Assembly (NCBI RefSeq): GCF_965638725.1
Contig: NC_134956.1
Span: 24,487,047-24,551,046, forward strand
From: Aptenodytes patagonicus
Taxonomy: Eukaryota; Chordata; Aves; Sphenisciformes; Spheniscidae
Length of the DNA: 64,000 nt
Reading direction: 5' to 3'
The notes beneath the pieces were generated by a model that was not told where the DNA came from, did not search any database, and saw only the letters and a list, made by a program, of their open reading frames with translations. This document shows, piece by piece, positions 28,001 to 43,000 of this stretch. Numbering within the stretch: position 1 is the first letter of the stretch; the number at the start of each line of letters is the position of its first letter. The translations under genes and the position numbers were made by a program.

Positions 28001-31000
28001 TTATCAAGCCTGTCTTGACGCTGTGCCTTGTGCATAGCCAAAGAGAGATGGTGTGGGAAGCAGCCTGGTCTGAGCAGTCTAATAGCAAAAGAAAAGGAAG
28101 AAAATCAAGCATCACTGAAAAGCAAGTGCCAGACTCATGACTGCATTTCCCTTACGCGGTAGCAAATTCTTCAGCAAAGGTGGGTGCCTCTGGCTTGGGG
28201 GGGACCAGGCTGCAGGCAGTGAAACAGCCCCTCAGGCACATGCTTGGCTGCATTAGATATTGCTCTGCTGTTACTGTGCTTGATTCCCCTCATGTATCAA
28301 ACTCATTAAGGTCCTTAAAGGAAAGCAGATACTGCTACAGGTTCTCGTGGCACTTGGTGGGTTAATCTGTGTTACACATGCTCAGTGGGGCTTCCTGATT
28401 CTGCAAGGACCTGAGATAAACCAACCTCTCCGCAAAAGCAGCTATTAGTGGAGGATGTTAGGATGCTAGCTTTCCCTAACTGGCCTTCTTGTAAGCTCTG
28501 TGAAAATCTTATGTTAACATTAAATTTCCTCTACTCCTACTCCATAAAACAATTGGGTCTCATGGAATGAGTGTCCCAGGAGCAGGGTGCTGGAGCCACC
28601 CCGTACTTCTGTGGCTGTACAAAGCAGAGATGTTAAATGCATCCCAAGGCACTCTTTTCCTTACTGTACAGTACCTCTGCCTGCTCATAACTGCCTGCAG
28701 GAGGATCTCAGCAGGAGGATCTCAGCAGCCATCCTGCTACTGATGCTTTTGGCAGTGAGCTGCTTATTGCTACAGCTTTAGACTGGATGTGTGGAGACCA
28801 GAAAACCGTGGCAGCTGATGGGGTTCTGTGTCCATATATATCCAGTTATACATAAGAGGGGAAAGTACTTGTGTAGCTGCAACTCTAGAAGGGAGGAGAT
28901 GTTTCTGAGGGCCTGTGCTTGTGATAGCTGGTGTGTCTGAGCACTGCAGGTCTGAGTTCAGCCCATTTGTCTGAAGTTTGGTCCATTTGCCGGTAGCATT
29001 AGTCTAGGCATGGCATGGTTGCTCCTAGAGGAGCATTCACTGGGAAACACTTACTTAAGCTTAGTCTGAAGTCTTCTCTTTGTGGATGTAGTAAATCTCT
29101 GGCACTGAACTGGTTGTGAGGAGAGTGGAAAGAAGCTTCCACTTCTTGGAAGGATTTTCAAGTCATGTGGATGTGAAAACAGTGTTTTCTCCATGTGCCA
29201 TTGAGAACAGTCCCCTCACAACAAGCTCAACTGTCAAACTAGCTTCAGTAGACCCTTTGGCAAAGGGTCATTGGCCAAGGTCTGCTGGGCTGGTCAGAGG
29301 GTGATGATACACCAGAAAAACCTTCTGAAGTCTCAGCTGAGTTACAAATGGAGGAGGCTGGTAGAGCTGGACTCTGACCTGCTCATAACTTCTAACCAGG
29401 GGTCCATCTCGCCAGACCTGCCTTGGAAGCTCAGTGTTCTTCTCCAAAGGAGTCCTCAAACTCTAAACCAAGATGGAGCCATGTTTGGGTTTTTTCCTTG
29501 TCGCTTGTCATTATAGGCTTTCTACTTTCCAACCACTGAACGAACTTGCCAGTGTCTGGATGGCCCTGCCTTTGGCCAGTAAAACAGTGAACCATGGTAT
29601 TACTGGCGTATTCCTAGGATTGTTCAGAGATATTTTTGTGGGTAGAATGGCCTCAATTTCCTATCATTTCATTACCTAAGAATTTCCTCCGCACTGACTT
29701 GCTTTCTCTCTTTTAATAGCAAGAATGCTATAAGACAAAAAAGCCAAAACAGAAATCTTAAAATGCATTGTATATCTAGTCATGGTGAGCAGAATTTGCT
29801 TTTCTTCCAAGCAGTTTGTTGACACAGGCTTTTTTTTAAAAGCATTACAAATGTCTTCAAACTCTTTATCTTAAATTTTAGTATCTCCTGGTTTAACACT
29901 GTTGTTCCCAAATGGGCTTGGGCATAGGTGGAATCTAAGATAGTTGGGGAGCATTTGTTTCGCATTATCTTACTGGGTTTGGGTTTTTTGCAGTGTCTTA
30001 TGTGTCTTTTTTTTTTTAAAGAAATCTCCTTTTATGCATATTTGAGGAGCCGGAGCGGAGCTGCGAGGAGAAGCTCCATATCTGGGCAGGAAGTCCTGCT
30101 GACCAGGCAGCCCAAAAAACAGGCAGCGGCGCCTGTTATGTTTGGCCCCTGCACAGGGATGGAAATGAGTGGCTCAAACCTCTCTCCACTTCTGAGGGAG
30201 CGAGGAATAACGCTGTCCTCCAAATACAGAGATGTGGCTGTGCTTCCAGTCATCACAAGGAGACACTGCCCGGAGGGGTCTGAGCTGGCAGGGGAAGGCG
30301 ATGCAGCAGTCGGTGGATAAGTGCCCCGTCCCCGTGTGGAGGGGGCTCAGGTCTGTTTGCCCAGGCTGCTCCTGCTGCCCTGGCGAGGTCTGCCTGTGCC
30401 ACAGGGATGTCCCTGTGACTTCATGGGGCCACCTGAGCTGCCCTGCAGGCAGTGGTGGAGATGAGCTGCCATCCCAGCACCTTCCCCTCCTGCTGGAGAC
30501 CTGTACCTCCGAGGGTAGGGAAAAACGAGTCATCTCAGGAGCCATGTGTTGCCTTGAAGAGCCTCTCAATTTTTGCATCATTTCCCCCATATGTTTTCCC
30601 ATAGCTTCAGACTCACAGCTAGCTTGCATGGTGAGGAGCAGTGAGTCGTGCCACTGACACCTGCAAACAAGAGTTTCCAAGGAGAACTGGAGCTCCTGGT
30701 TGCAAAGGCATGTGGTCTGGTCCTGGCTAGAGCAGTGCACAAATGGGAGGGCTGGTGACTAGTCTTCAGCACGTGTCTGAAGCTGTATGTGGCCAAAGAT
30801 CAGGGCTAGGACTTGTTTAGTTTTGTGTTAAGGAAATGGATCATCAGCTTTTGTTGTATAACCCAAAGGCAAGGATCACCTGTTGATGCTAATGGGCTTG
30901 TTCTTCAAGTGAAATGATAATGGCAGTTTAAGATAAGGGCTGAGACTTTGCTGTGTTAAATGTGATCCATTTTACTGTATTTGGGCTGAGTAAATGTGTA

Positions 31001-34000
31001 ACCGTGGTAAGACAACAGTAGAAGTCCAAAAGCAGTTCCCAGGGTGCTGGCAGAGGTGCTGTGCTGGATCAGCAGGTGGAAAGGTGCAGCCTGCCCCACT
31101 TCAGCTGGTCCGGTAAGCCTTACAGAGATGGCCTGTGCTGCAGGGTGCCCCTCGGTTTGGAAGCACTTGTGGGACTTGTACATCCATCTAAGCTGGCTGT
31201 TCGGCCCATGGTGGTGTGGGGCACCACCCGTTTGATCCCAGCTCTGCCAGCTGTTAGGCTTTAGGATGCTCACCCTGCCCTTGGCAATGGACAGTCATGC
31301 CCGAGCCATTGTGTGGCAGCATTTGGAGTTGGGTGGGTGTCTAAAACAGATCCAGCAGCCTGGACACAGATCCTCCAGCTAACTGGGGTGATGGGTAGTG
31401 CCAGCCTGCTCTGGAGAGCAGGTACAAGGGTGTTCTGGAGAATACTGATTGAGTAGGGAACTTCCACGGGGTTCAGATTGAGTAAAGAGTAAAATTGGAC
31501 CTGGGACATGAAGCAGAAGTCATATTTGACAAGTGGAACAAATTACCAGGCTGAATAAATGACCCAGAAAGGGTCTTGTTAACACTGAAGTAATAAAGTG
31601 AAATGCTGGGTTTATGTATCTGTGGAGGTCACAGGCTGGTGGCAACCCCCAAATGACTGAGTTCCTGCACTGACACGTGGAGTCTGAAGCATCAGGTTGT
31701 CTTGTTGGGGGGTTACATACTGGTTCTTACTCCTGACAACACTTTTCCCTTTGCTTTCCCCTCATATGTAATGAAACTTCTCCAAATGAGTTTATTTAAT
31801 CCAGATGTTTGTATTTTAAATAAACAACCATTCATAGTCCCTTGCCTACACTCAGCTTCTGTCTGACTCATTAAGATCAGGGTCAGTAAAAAAACCCATC
31901 AGTTAGTAGATATCTAGTGCACAGTTCCAGAACTGGCAAGATTGTAAGTGGTCTGTGCTGGAAACTTAAATGTCTCTATCTGTTCTGGAGATCTGGCACA
32001 TAGCTGAAGAATCAAATGTCCTATTTTTCTGGATATTAGAGGCAGGGGGGAGTGTGTGTGCATGTTAAGATCATTTTTAAGACTTATTTTTATGAATTCC
32101 CAGGGTGAGAGGTCTTTTCACTGGCTTCAAAATATCTGGAAAGACTGCAGGTGAAAAATGAGGTAAAAACTACAGGTGAAAGCCGAGTCACAAATGAAAT
32201 AGCAGTCCCTTGGGCAAAGTGAGCTGAAATGGGCTGCTCTGTACCCTTTGGGCTGCGTGTTTCTCAAGGATGAGCTACCTTGTATGGGGACTTAATAGTT
32301 CTGTAAAAAAAAAAGCATGTAAAGGCTTGTAGTCTACCTTTAAAATTGGCAAACCAGTGTCTGGCTGTTTCTAGAACCATCTGCTCGTAAAAGCTTCATC
32401 CTTATTAGCAACACCAGGTTTTCCAAGTAAATTAAATGTCTTTCCTAACTGAGTGCCATCAAATAACCTTTTCCTCTCGAAAGCTGCAGAATATGAGTTT
32501 GAATGTTGGAGGGGACCTTGGGGTGCCCCAGGTCTGTGCGGGAGCTTTGGGGAGCCTGGAAGCGGGACGGGTGGATCCGGGAGGGAGCAGGAGGAAGGAG
32601 CGGCTGCCAGCGCAGTCACCAGCTTTGCCTCCCAGCAGAGCTGCGGAGCCCAGCGCTGCTGGGCAGAGCTTAGGGCTGGTCACCAGCGAAGCCTGCAGTG
32701 CCTGGCTGCCCATGCAGGGTCCCTGCAGAGCCTCCTCAAAGAGGAATCTATTTTTTTAACTACCCACAGCACTGCAGAGTGAAGGAACTGAGCACGTTCT
32801 CCCAAACCTTCACTTTAAAAACCTCTGTTCTTTTACTGCTATTGATGCCTCCATTTGAAAATGGGTGTTGGCAAGGATGGCCTCTGCCCATCCCCGTGTA
32901 AAGCGGGGGAGTGCTGTGCCCTTGCTGCTGGGGGGCAGCAGGATGGGCGGGCAGGGGGAGCAGCGTGCAGGGGATGAGGAGGGCTGCGGGCGGCTGAGTG
33001 GGGAGAGGAGCTGGGGCTGGGCGAGGAAAATGAGGAGCTGGGGCAGGAGGCGGCGTAACAATATTGATTTAAATAGTGTATGATCTTGTAATGAAAGACT
33101 CTCATAACACAGAAAAACACATGGACTAGATTAAGATTGCATAGGCAGGCAACACCCTTCTCCAGCATTAGAAACCTCTGCAGCCTTAACTGTTCTTCTG
33201 ATGGGCTCCGAAACTGTTCGTGCACAAATGAAGGGTCAGTGCCTAGAACTAGTTTGTATTTCAAGAGGGATTAAAGATCTTCTACAGAAACTTGATGAAT
33301 GGGAGCAAGCACCAAAAAGGACATGGTGGTATGAGACCTGTATGTGTCAAGCCTTAACAGAGAATGCAGGCTGTGAGGTCCGAAGTGGTCAGAAAATTGC
33401 AAGAGACTGACACTTTATAATGCTTCTTGAGGACTGAAAGTATTTTTTTGGAGGTGGATGACCACCCTGTAGTTTAATCTCTGACTGCACAGGGTCAGCT
33501 CTGCTGAGATGGGGTGAAGCTCCTGTGATGCTGCCATTGCTTCTGCCAGGTGTGTGTGTCCTGGGGGTGGGACTGTCCTTGTTTTCCTGAAGTCCATTTT
33601 TTGCAGGGAGCAAATGTCTGTCAGACAGGAGTCTGAGTTTCTGTAAAAAAAAAAAATCAACCAGGCTGAGAAATTCAGCGTCCTGTGGTGTCACTTCTCC
33701 CTGATGCTTCCTGCAGTACTTCTTGTCTCCCATCGTACCTGCCTGCATTCTTCACATTCAAAAAGCGATGTTTGATAAATCCATGGTGTAGACACTAGAA
33801 TAAGGTTTATTTTTAATGTTATTGGCTCCTGTTGTGGTTTTTTGCACTTGTCTCTCTCCTGTCGGGAGGTTATTAGGACTGTCTCTATGCAGCAGCGAGC
33901 ACCCATGTATATAAGTGACTTTCTTCTGTTTTCAGTGAGCAGCAGAAAGCGCAGCACAACCACAGCCCTTTCACACACCCCCCCCCGCCTTTCCTGCCTG

Positions 34001-37000
34001 GAGCCTTTCCCTGCCATGTTTCCTGTTCACCGTGGAAACTACCCATAAAACCCAGCACCAGAGGCGTGGAAACACGCCACACTCCCAAAATACACTTGAG
34101 CCCCTGTAGAAAGATCAAGGAGGTCCAAGCTGCAGTAAAGCAAGTTTAGCATCAGGTCATGGCAATGCACCTCCATGTCTCGCTGCATGAAATTTCTGAC
34201 TTGCACAGATTCATATGTAATATATAAGCTAAATCAAAATAACCTTTTAATGAGACCTAAGGCATCTGTGCATGAGATTAAGGTGGCTGCCCAGTGTGTG
34301 TGCATGTTCACTGTGTTTGATGTGCCATCTCCCCCACACCATTGCAGACATGCTATCTTTGCTCACTTTAAGGTGAAAACCTTCATCCCGAGCATCCCTG
34401 CATAAACTTGTAGCAGGTCTGCATGGACAGTGGTCAAATGGCATTTGGGAGGCTTGAGGCTTCACAGAACATAAGGCATGGCTGAAGAAATCAATGTCTG
34501 AAGGACAAAACTCAATATTGGTACTCTAGTCTCAGAAGATCTTTGAGGATAAAGCCTTTCCAACTCTGTCCTGTTCTTTTCCAGATGTCGGTGAGCCAGC
34601 CACAGTCAGGAAGAGGTGTGCCTTGTTTACGCTGCAGAGGGATGTGCACAGGCTTTGAGCCACATTCTTGGAGGTAATGTCTTGGCCTTGATGGGTCCTG
34701 CCCCAACGCTGTCCCTTTGGTCCTGTCGATATTTGGACTCTGGTGACTTTGAGTGCAAAGAACTGCAGAGCACTTGAGTGGTGTTGGGAGGTGCAGAGAG
34801 GACGCACTGTCTGGATAGGATAACTGCTGAGTTGAGAAGATGCTCTGCTGCCTGCTCTGCCTGCTCTCCATCTCCCTTCCCTCACTGGTTCTTCTCTTTT
34901 ACTTTTTTGAATTAAAATCTCATCCACAACTGCTTAAACCAAGCTGAGGCTCTCATGCAGTGGGTTTTTTCTGCTTTTGCTAACATTGCCTGCTCCCTGG
35001 GAGTTGAGACTATCTTTGCTAGGTTGGGTGCAGGTCTTGGCAGCAAGCTGTGGCTTGGGAAGAGGAGAAAGCTGGGGTGAGAGATGGCCCAGCCTGCAGA
35101 AGGGTCACCTGCCATGGGACCGTCCCCAGCACAGCCCTCTGTGGCTGGTGCTGTTCAGTGGTACGCTGGGATGGGGGCACAGTGCCAAAGCTGCTGCACA
35201 CTGTGCTCGGCACGAGGCACCCGATGCCCTGCGCAGCATGTGTGCTGGAGCATGTATCCTTTGCCTGCATGGATCCTCTGCGTGCTGGCTTCCTAGCCTG
35301 TCAGGTTGTTTGGAAATGAGTTAGTGAAAACAAACATGTCCTTGCTTGCTTTGGAGGCAGGGAAATGCTGACCAAAAGGATAATCCTGCACTGTTGGAGT
35401 TGTGCCGAGTGCCTGGCTGTCTCCCTCCTTGAGGGCAAGCCTGGGTACAGAGCTGGTGGGGTTAAACAAAGCCGCATTGGCAAGGGCTTGGTGCTGCATC
35501 CCGCTCAGCAGTGCTGTGGTGGCTGTTCCTGCCGACTGCCCCAAGCACCCTGATGGCTGAAATGCTATGCTTAGTGCCAGAAACATCTTGGTGTTTGATA
35601 CTTTCAGCTTTTCCTCTTAAAAACACTAATTTAGGTAAATAGCCACCAATATCAGTAGCTGGTGGGAGCTGACCAGTACTGTGTGTTCAGCTCCGGGCAG
35701 GGACCGTGAGCTGCTGCCCTGCCCTATCTGCTTGCACACTGAAATGGGAGAAACAGAGGGGGGCTTTGAAATGGAAGGGAGCTATCCGGATGTCATTAAT
35801 TAAAAAAGAATTAATGCCCTCTGAGGCTGTCTTGCAAAACACTAGACTCTCTTCTGTCAGCCTGGAGAACTCCTGTTTGCTGTGGGCTGTGCAGCTGTGT
35901 CCTGCTGCAGTGGTGCACAGCAGCCTGCAGTCTGCAGCTGTGCTGTCTGTGCTGCTGAAGTGCTTCAGTAGGCTTCGCAATAGTGGCATGTAATTGTGTC
36001 CTGCAGCCTTCAGTTCTCAATTTCAATACTTCAGCTGTGTGGAAATCCAAACTTTTAAAACACTCATTTGGCTGAATCATACTTTTTTTTTTTACTAAAT
36101 TAAAGGCTGGTTTGAATCATAATTGTTCCAGGATCCTGCTGAAATACTTGGGGTTGCGTCAGAGTTACTTTGTCCTTTTGCTATTAGCATTTGATGGAAA
36201 AGCTGGCCAGTCTATAAGCCTTAGACTTATCTTTATGACTTATAGCTATTATAATTAAAATGATAGATACTTAAGTACCAATTCCTCTTTTAGCAGTCAC
36301 TTTTAATGGCATGTAAAGCTTCGTAAGAGGTGAGTCTAGTGCTGAGCTGTTGGAGACTGGTGAGGGTGGGAGACTTAGTGATGCTTGAAGGGGTTTTCAA
36401 AGTTCAAGGAAAGCGGCAGCTCCCCGCGGCGGGTGGGAGGCAGCAGTCTAGCAGTGCTCCTGCGGCTGCTTTCGCTTGGGGACAGCACTTAGGGGTTTGT
36501 AGCTTTCTGCTCTGTGTTGCTGCTGACCCCTCTGGGATGCATTGTGCTGAATTCCCATGCACAGCTCAGGCCGCAGGAGCCTTTTGTTTTATGCCATAAC
36601 CCCAGTCTGCGTTTAACCTTTGGAAGAGGCTGATGCTCGGTGGCTGAGCCCATCGCATGATCGCATGCCTCCTGTGGCCCAGCTCGCATCGAAAGGATTA
36701 TCTCGCTGTCACCCACAGGAAAATCTGCAAGTCATGCAAATGCAGCCAGGAGGACCACAGCCTGAGCTCGGATGTGGAGGACGATCGGAAAATTGGGCGC
36801 CTGCTGTCGGACTCTAAGTATGCCACGCTCACTGCCCGGGTGAAAGGAGGTGACGGCGTTCGCATTTACAAAAGGAACCGCATGATCATCACCAACCCCA
36901 TCGTCTCTCGGAAAGACCCCACCTTCGACACCATCACGTATGAGTGGGCTCCCCCGGGGCTCGCCCAGAAGCTGGTAAGACAATCCGCAGCGCATTTGGC

Positions 37001-40000
37001 TGGTAGTTGTGTCACTTAATGAAGAACATAACTCAGCTTGGAATAAAGGTATCGAGGAAAAATAGTAAAACATATGGTTTGCCTCGCAGAGCAAAAATGT
37101 ACATAACTACTTTGTATTTTGGAAAACTATGTAAATAACCAGAGTAGGTAGGAGAGGGGAATGGATTGCCTTTGGGTTTTTATAGGTTTGTTTACATTTC
37201 CAGAAGAAGTCTTAATGGGTTTTACAACTAGAAAGCTCACTATTTTGGTAAAGCTCATGTCCAATAAAAACATTGCTGAGGAGAGATCCCATCTCTGCTG
37301 TCCTGCCAGTTGTACAACGCCTGTGTAGCCCACGCAGGCGTTTGCATGCTCCAAAACCCCAGGCTGGATGCGGGAGCAATTATTCCAGGCCGCCTTGGGG
37401 TGTCTGGGCTGGGATTTGATCCTTTCCCTAAAGACCCCCAGGAGGGCACCAAGAAGGCAGAAAGCTGTGCAAGCTGTGGGACATGCACAAGGACAAGAGT
37501 TAACTCCAGAGACCTGTCTCCATGCTTCTAAAACAACATGGGTCTGGACTGGGCTTCTGGGAGAAACAGTGGAGACAAGCTGTTTGGGTGGTTTATTTGG
37601 GCAGGAGGAGTTGCCCTGGACTCTGACATCCCTGTTGGAGAAGGGGGTCCTGCCTTGCTTGTTGAGTCTGATCTCTTACAAATCTGGGTGTGAGCCTGTC
37701 CCAAAACCAGCCAGCACAGGTGGAGGTAGCTAGCTGGGACACTTCCACTAACCTGGAGGTCTTTTCAGCAAACACTTCAGGAAACTATGCTTCAGTCTGT
37801 CTCAAAAGCATAGAAATTAAATCAATGTAGAAAGAAGTAATGCTGCATCTAAATCCAGTGCTGTGTTTGTAAATTACTCTGTTACGGAAATGGGCTTTAA
37901 TGATAATGGCAGAATAACTGTTGTCTTTAATACAGTAATTATTTTCTTTGCTTGCTGAGGTAGTCATTAAAAATCTTGGACTTAAAATAGGCCTGGCATC
38001 TCAGGTTTATTAACCAGGAGTGCAACTAGTGCTCACTTGTGCCTCTAAATCACAGAATGGCCCTAAACCTCCCCGGAACGCAGCCTTGCTTCCTGTTGAA
38101 TGCTGCATCACCTTGGTCCCAGACAAGCATGCGCAGGAATGCCAAGTGTGTTGACAGTGCTTACTTCGTGGCTTAATGTCTTTGTAATGCTGTTGTCTTT
38201 AACTTCGGCTCAGATTTGCTGAATAAGTGGAGGAGGGGGGAAAGGGGGTTTAAATTCTCCTTGTGGTGGGCAGTCGATGCTGGGTGGGCAGTCAGGCTGC
38301 TGTGTCTCGGGGCTCCCATCTCCCACTTGCAGAGGGGCATTGCTTCAGTAGAAAACATCCTCCAGCAGCAGCCCAGGGCAACGGAGCAGAGCAGTGGGCT
38401 CAGAGCCCCTGTGCCCAGGCACCCTCCCACCACCTCTGCCGAAACGCAGCAGCAGCCCGTCCCTGTCCCCAGCAGACTTGAGCTTGCTCCCTCAGGGAAC
38501 AGGAGTGGGAAAGCTCATTGTGCCAAGGTGTGCTAGCCTGGAGGAGAGCTAAGGTGAGCTCTGCGGCTGGGAGCACCCTGTCCGCAGCTCCTGCCAGCGT
38601 GGGCATGAACTCTGCCCATCACTGCTGCCAGAGGAACCCATCCCAGATTCAGCACTGGAGCTGGGATTTTTTTTTTTTGCTTACAGCTATAAACAGTCTG
38701 ATCCAAATAAAAATATTTGTTTAGGTTTTGTAAAGAGAACTTGAGGTAAAAAGAGGAGATGAGTGTGGTCCCATGCTGAGGGCTGGATCTGAAAACAATC
38801 CCCCAGCCCCTCCTTCCCTCCTGCGCCTGGTTTCTGTCCGGGCGAGCGATACTGCCATGTGGGAACGAATGGAAGTGGTTTTCGGTGTGTGGAAGTGTTA
38901 GCCAGCAGAGCACTTCTTGAGGGAAAGCATTTAACTGGCTTTTAACTGTGGTGTTGTACTAAAAACATTACATGTTACACTGTCATTAGTGGACAGCTTT
39001 TGCTCTTCAAATTAAACAAATAGTTTAAAGCTGCTGAAAATTGCAACCAGATTTTTTTAAAGAATTGGGGAAACAAATGTGAAATTGCAGCTGCACACCG
39101 AGAGGCAGACTGATTATTTCTTAAAACTCAGTTGCCATCACCCCCTTGGAAAGGCTGACTGGGGGTGGCATGCAGCCTGTACTGGGAACGCAACTGGGGC
39201 CTGTGGTGCTAATTGGAGCAGACCACTGGGCTTTAATGAGGGACCGAGACCCCCATGTATCCGACTGCCTGGCTGTTTAAACATAGAGCTGCTGCTCACA
39301 GCTGCCTCTTCCTTCTTTTCTTTGGTAGGAGCTGGCCCAGCAGGAATGTTTGTTTAACCACTGTTTGCCTTCCGCAGGTCCCAGGGGGAATCTGGGAGCT
39401 TGTGAGGGACGGGGAGAACAATGCTGGCACTCTTCCCGCCAGCCTGATTCATTAAGCATGCTGCCCAGCCCGGGATTTATCAGAAACCTGGGTTTCACTG
39501 CTCCACAAGCTGGCTGCAGCGCGGTGCTGCCGGCACCTTGGGGCAGGGTCAGCTCCTTGCTGTGAAGGATGCCCAAGCTCTGCAGCTCCTGGGCTGCTTT
39601 CTTCTTCTATGGGGCTGAACCCCAACCATGCCCCCTTGCGAGTGTGTGTTTGGGGTGACCCCGAATGCAGCCCCGTGCAGTGGGGGCACTGGGGAGCCCA
39701 GCAGCTCCCCCACCCGCAGCAGCAAACTCCATCCCTGCAGCGCTGGTGAGGGGGCAGCTCAGCAGCATGTGCTTCATGAAAGCTTTTGAACTCTTCATAG
39801 TGCCTGAACAGGCTGGCAGATACCTTGGTTCAAGTAAACAATGTGCAGGAGCTTTGAAGACAACCTTGATAAATTTTGGCTCGAAGATCAACTTGACAAA
39901 CTTTTAGGAGAAATGCTAGATGTCAGCCTTTCTTGGGATAGTTTAAAAGGGATTTGGGCCAAAAAGCTTTTAGTGCATAACTGACTCACTCCAGTGATTT

Positions 40001-43000
40001 CCAGCCTGCCTTCAGAAGGAAACTTGGGATTGTTTTTAATATTGTTGTCCTGAAGTGGATGGTCCAATAGTAGGAGAAAGTTCAGAGCGTGTTTTCATTA
40101 AGCTGTGCCTGGAGAAGTTATGAAGTAGATATTCAGGGTCCTTGGGGAAAGTGAAAAGGACAGATTACAAAATATCTCCAAAATCCAGTAGTTAACAGTG
40201 AAAACCTAAAATGCTTTTCCTCAAAATTATCTGCGCTAAGGCAACATAGTAAAGCATTTGACTGTAATAATTAATGGTAGCAGCAGAAGAAACAACTCTT
40301 TATCCTTCATGTTAATTCAGCCTGACGCCAAAAACTTTTTTCCCTGATCTATTCTCTGGACACATTTTGACATCTGCAATTATAACTTTAAGCATTCCCT
40401 TGATCAGGGAGTGAAATCCCACCACATGTCTGGGCAGATATTGAAACCTGCCACTGAGCAGTCCAACTGTACTCCTAAAGGCTTGAGACTTTGCTTTTCT
40501 CTCACTTTCAGCACAGACATTTTGTATTGGCAATGGAGAGTCTGGCACTGGAGTGGAACAAGATGCTTCAGATACATGTGCTGGCACGGTGCTATTCTTG
40601 TAGCTCTGGTATAAGTGTTCATTAGTCTTGGCACACTTGTAGTGGATTAAGAATTTCTTCCATTAAGATCCCACCACATTACTACTCTGCTAGTGCTTTT
40701 GCAGTGGCTGAACCAAGCCAGCGCAGACTGCATAGCATACGCTGTCTTAATGTTCATGGTCGTACAGCATCGAGGCTTTGGTTGCTGCTCTTTGCAGTTG
40801 TCAGATACCACTGACAGTATCCTTATTTTGTGGGGCAGTGCCTGTGTGAGGCCTGGGAGGAGCTGTCAGGGAGTTCTTGTCTTTTGCTTCTGTAGTTCCT
40901 ATTAGGATTTCTTACTTCTGTGAAAGCCATCTGTGCACCAGATCACTTATGCAGCATCCCGCAGCTCTCTAACCAGCTATTCCTGAGCAGCACCTTCTCC
41001 CACGGGCTGACAGCCCTCCCCCAGTAAACTTCTGGATATCGGTCTTGCCATTGCACAGAGGCACAATATACTGAGTGTTGATGTCTAATATCATAATGTG
41101 CAGCGATGTTAATATGCACTCCAAGAAATGGGGAAGAAGCCCTGCCTCCATTAAATCACTTAGCTATTGCTGTTGCAAATCTTCAGGCAGGAATCTTGCC
41201 CTGCAATGCTGCTATCTGGCTGAAAGTAGCTGAGGTGCAAGCTGACTTTGAAGTTTTTACAGATGTGATGAGTTGTTCAGTGTTGTGCAAACCTTTCTGT
41301 ATTTCAAAGGCCATACTGAACCAGACTATGTACAGTAAACAGTTAATCACTTCTAATTTTTTTAAAATTCAGTTTTCAAATGCTGACCAAGTAAGAAACA
41401 AATCTAATACAGCTGGATGCTGGTCTTTAAAACAGAATGGCAGAGAGCCAACTGGCTGCCCCTTAGCTCTTCACACTACAATAGGAAAAATGCCTTGAGT
41501 GGGAAACTCCCTTCCCCTTAGCACCAGGCCAGAAGAAGTTAACTGTACAGACCCCACTGTCCTGCAAATGCTAATTCAGTGTGGGACAGACCTCTTGCAA
41601 GATCATGATTTAATCTGCTTTTAAGATAGTGGCCAGTTGAGTAGGAGACTTTGGATAGTTTCTTGGCATTTACTTTCCATGTTGCAGGGCATCAGTGACC
41701 AAACACCTTCCCTTTACTGCAAAATCAACAGTTGGGTAGAATTGGGTGGCTGTCAGTGTTACATACAGACTCAACTGCTATCTGACTACTTTTTCTTGTA
41801 TTAAGATTATTTTTTAATTTATAAAAGGGGTTATTTTTCTGTAAGTTATGCTGCATGCAGCCCGTGAGGGCTATGGGGTGCTCTTGGTGCAGCCTCTGAC
41901 CTGCTCCCCGGAGCTCTCCCTGTCCTGGCACGAGGCAGCGGGACGCTGGCTGGTCTCAGGTTTTGATGCTTATGGGTTTCTGGTCTTTTCAGCAGCCTTG
42001 TTGTGAAATTACCTGGCATAGTGGCATGCTAGTGCTGGCGAGGGAGGGTGTGTTGGGATTTGGGTGCAAACTAGTGAAGCAAGTCTTTGCTGCTTTGCTT
42101 CCTGGGGAGTCTGGTATCTATTTTTTTAAAAGGAAACCAAAAATCCTCAAAAAAAACCTACCCAACCTGTCTTCTGAGGATGAAGTGATTAACAATAGCC
42201 TGGCTGCTACTTGCATCTGAGTAAGTTCAGCCTTTTATTTCTGAAGCATAGGTTAGAACGACTCAAAGGGGAAAGGAGGAGAAGGTGCGTTTTCTGCCAC
42301 TACTCCATAACACAAGCAGAATATTTGTTTGCGAAGCACCTGCACAAAGAAAGTTCGTGCTTCCCTGCCGAAGGCAGCTCAGAGTAACTGTCGGTGCTCT
42401 CTCCATCCCAGGCCATGCAGTACATGGAGCTGATCCCAAAGGAGATGCAGCCGGTGGCAGGGACGGATGGGGCATACTATCGCCGGCGGCAGCTGATGAG
42501 ACAACTCCCGCTGTATGACCAGGACCCATCCCAGTGCTGCGGCCTCGCGGAGGGCGAGCTGAAGCTGATGGAAGACTTTGTGAAGAAGTACAAAGCCGAA
42601 GCGCTGGGCGTTGGGGAGGTGGCGCTGCCAGGCCAGGGCGGCAGCGGGAAGGAGGAGGGGAAGCCGCAGGACAAGAGCATCGCTGCCGGCAAACCCCCCG
42701 AGTCCACCAACGGGGCCCTGGAGAGCGCGCCCGCGGGAGGGCACTACGTAAGTGCTGCGCTCCACAGCAGCGGGATGGGCTGGCAGGGGTGTCCCGGCTC
42801 TGCTCTGAGTTTGGGGAGCTTTCAGGGGATAGATTCAGTCTCAACTAGGGGGGGGGGGAAGATTCAGTCTCAGCTAGAAGGGGAAAATGACTGCACCAGC
42901 CAGGGTTAGCTGTTCCTCGTTCACAGTACGGCTCCTGTGGGCTTCTCCAAGTCTGCTGCAGTGCTCTTTCAAACTACCGGAGCAGTGCTGCGATGCTCAG

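Larger units (their letters stand above)
16096..34584 (+). other. LMCD1: LMCD1 intron 1 (18.5 kb)
   Basis: The intron begins GTGGGT and ends TTTTCCAG, in phase 0. Its first 400 bases are part of the CpG island; the rest is ordinary intronic DNA. In the rows I counted T exceeds A and usually G exceeds C on the + strand, as expected for a transcribed intron. Inside I see homopolymer runs such as A9 near 32306 and a short tandem duplication of 14 bases at 28698-28725. I recognise no full transposable element and no nested gene. Long first introns often hold enhancers, but I cannot point to one. Confidence 0.85.

Noticed and set aside
32480..32540. Resemblance to part of a CR1 retrotransposon (a GGACCTTGGGG-like phrase)
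   Set aside because: The match is too short and lacks the typical CR1 3' end; not enough to call an element.
42263..42844. 193-codon - strand frame opposite LMCD1 exon 4
   Set aside because: It is the shadow of a GC-rich coding exon on the other strand; the + strand PET sequence is clearly the real one.
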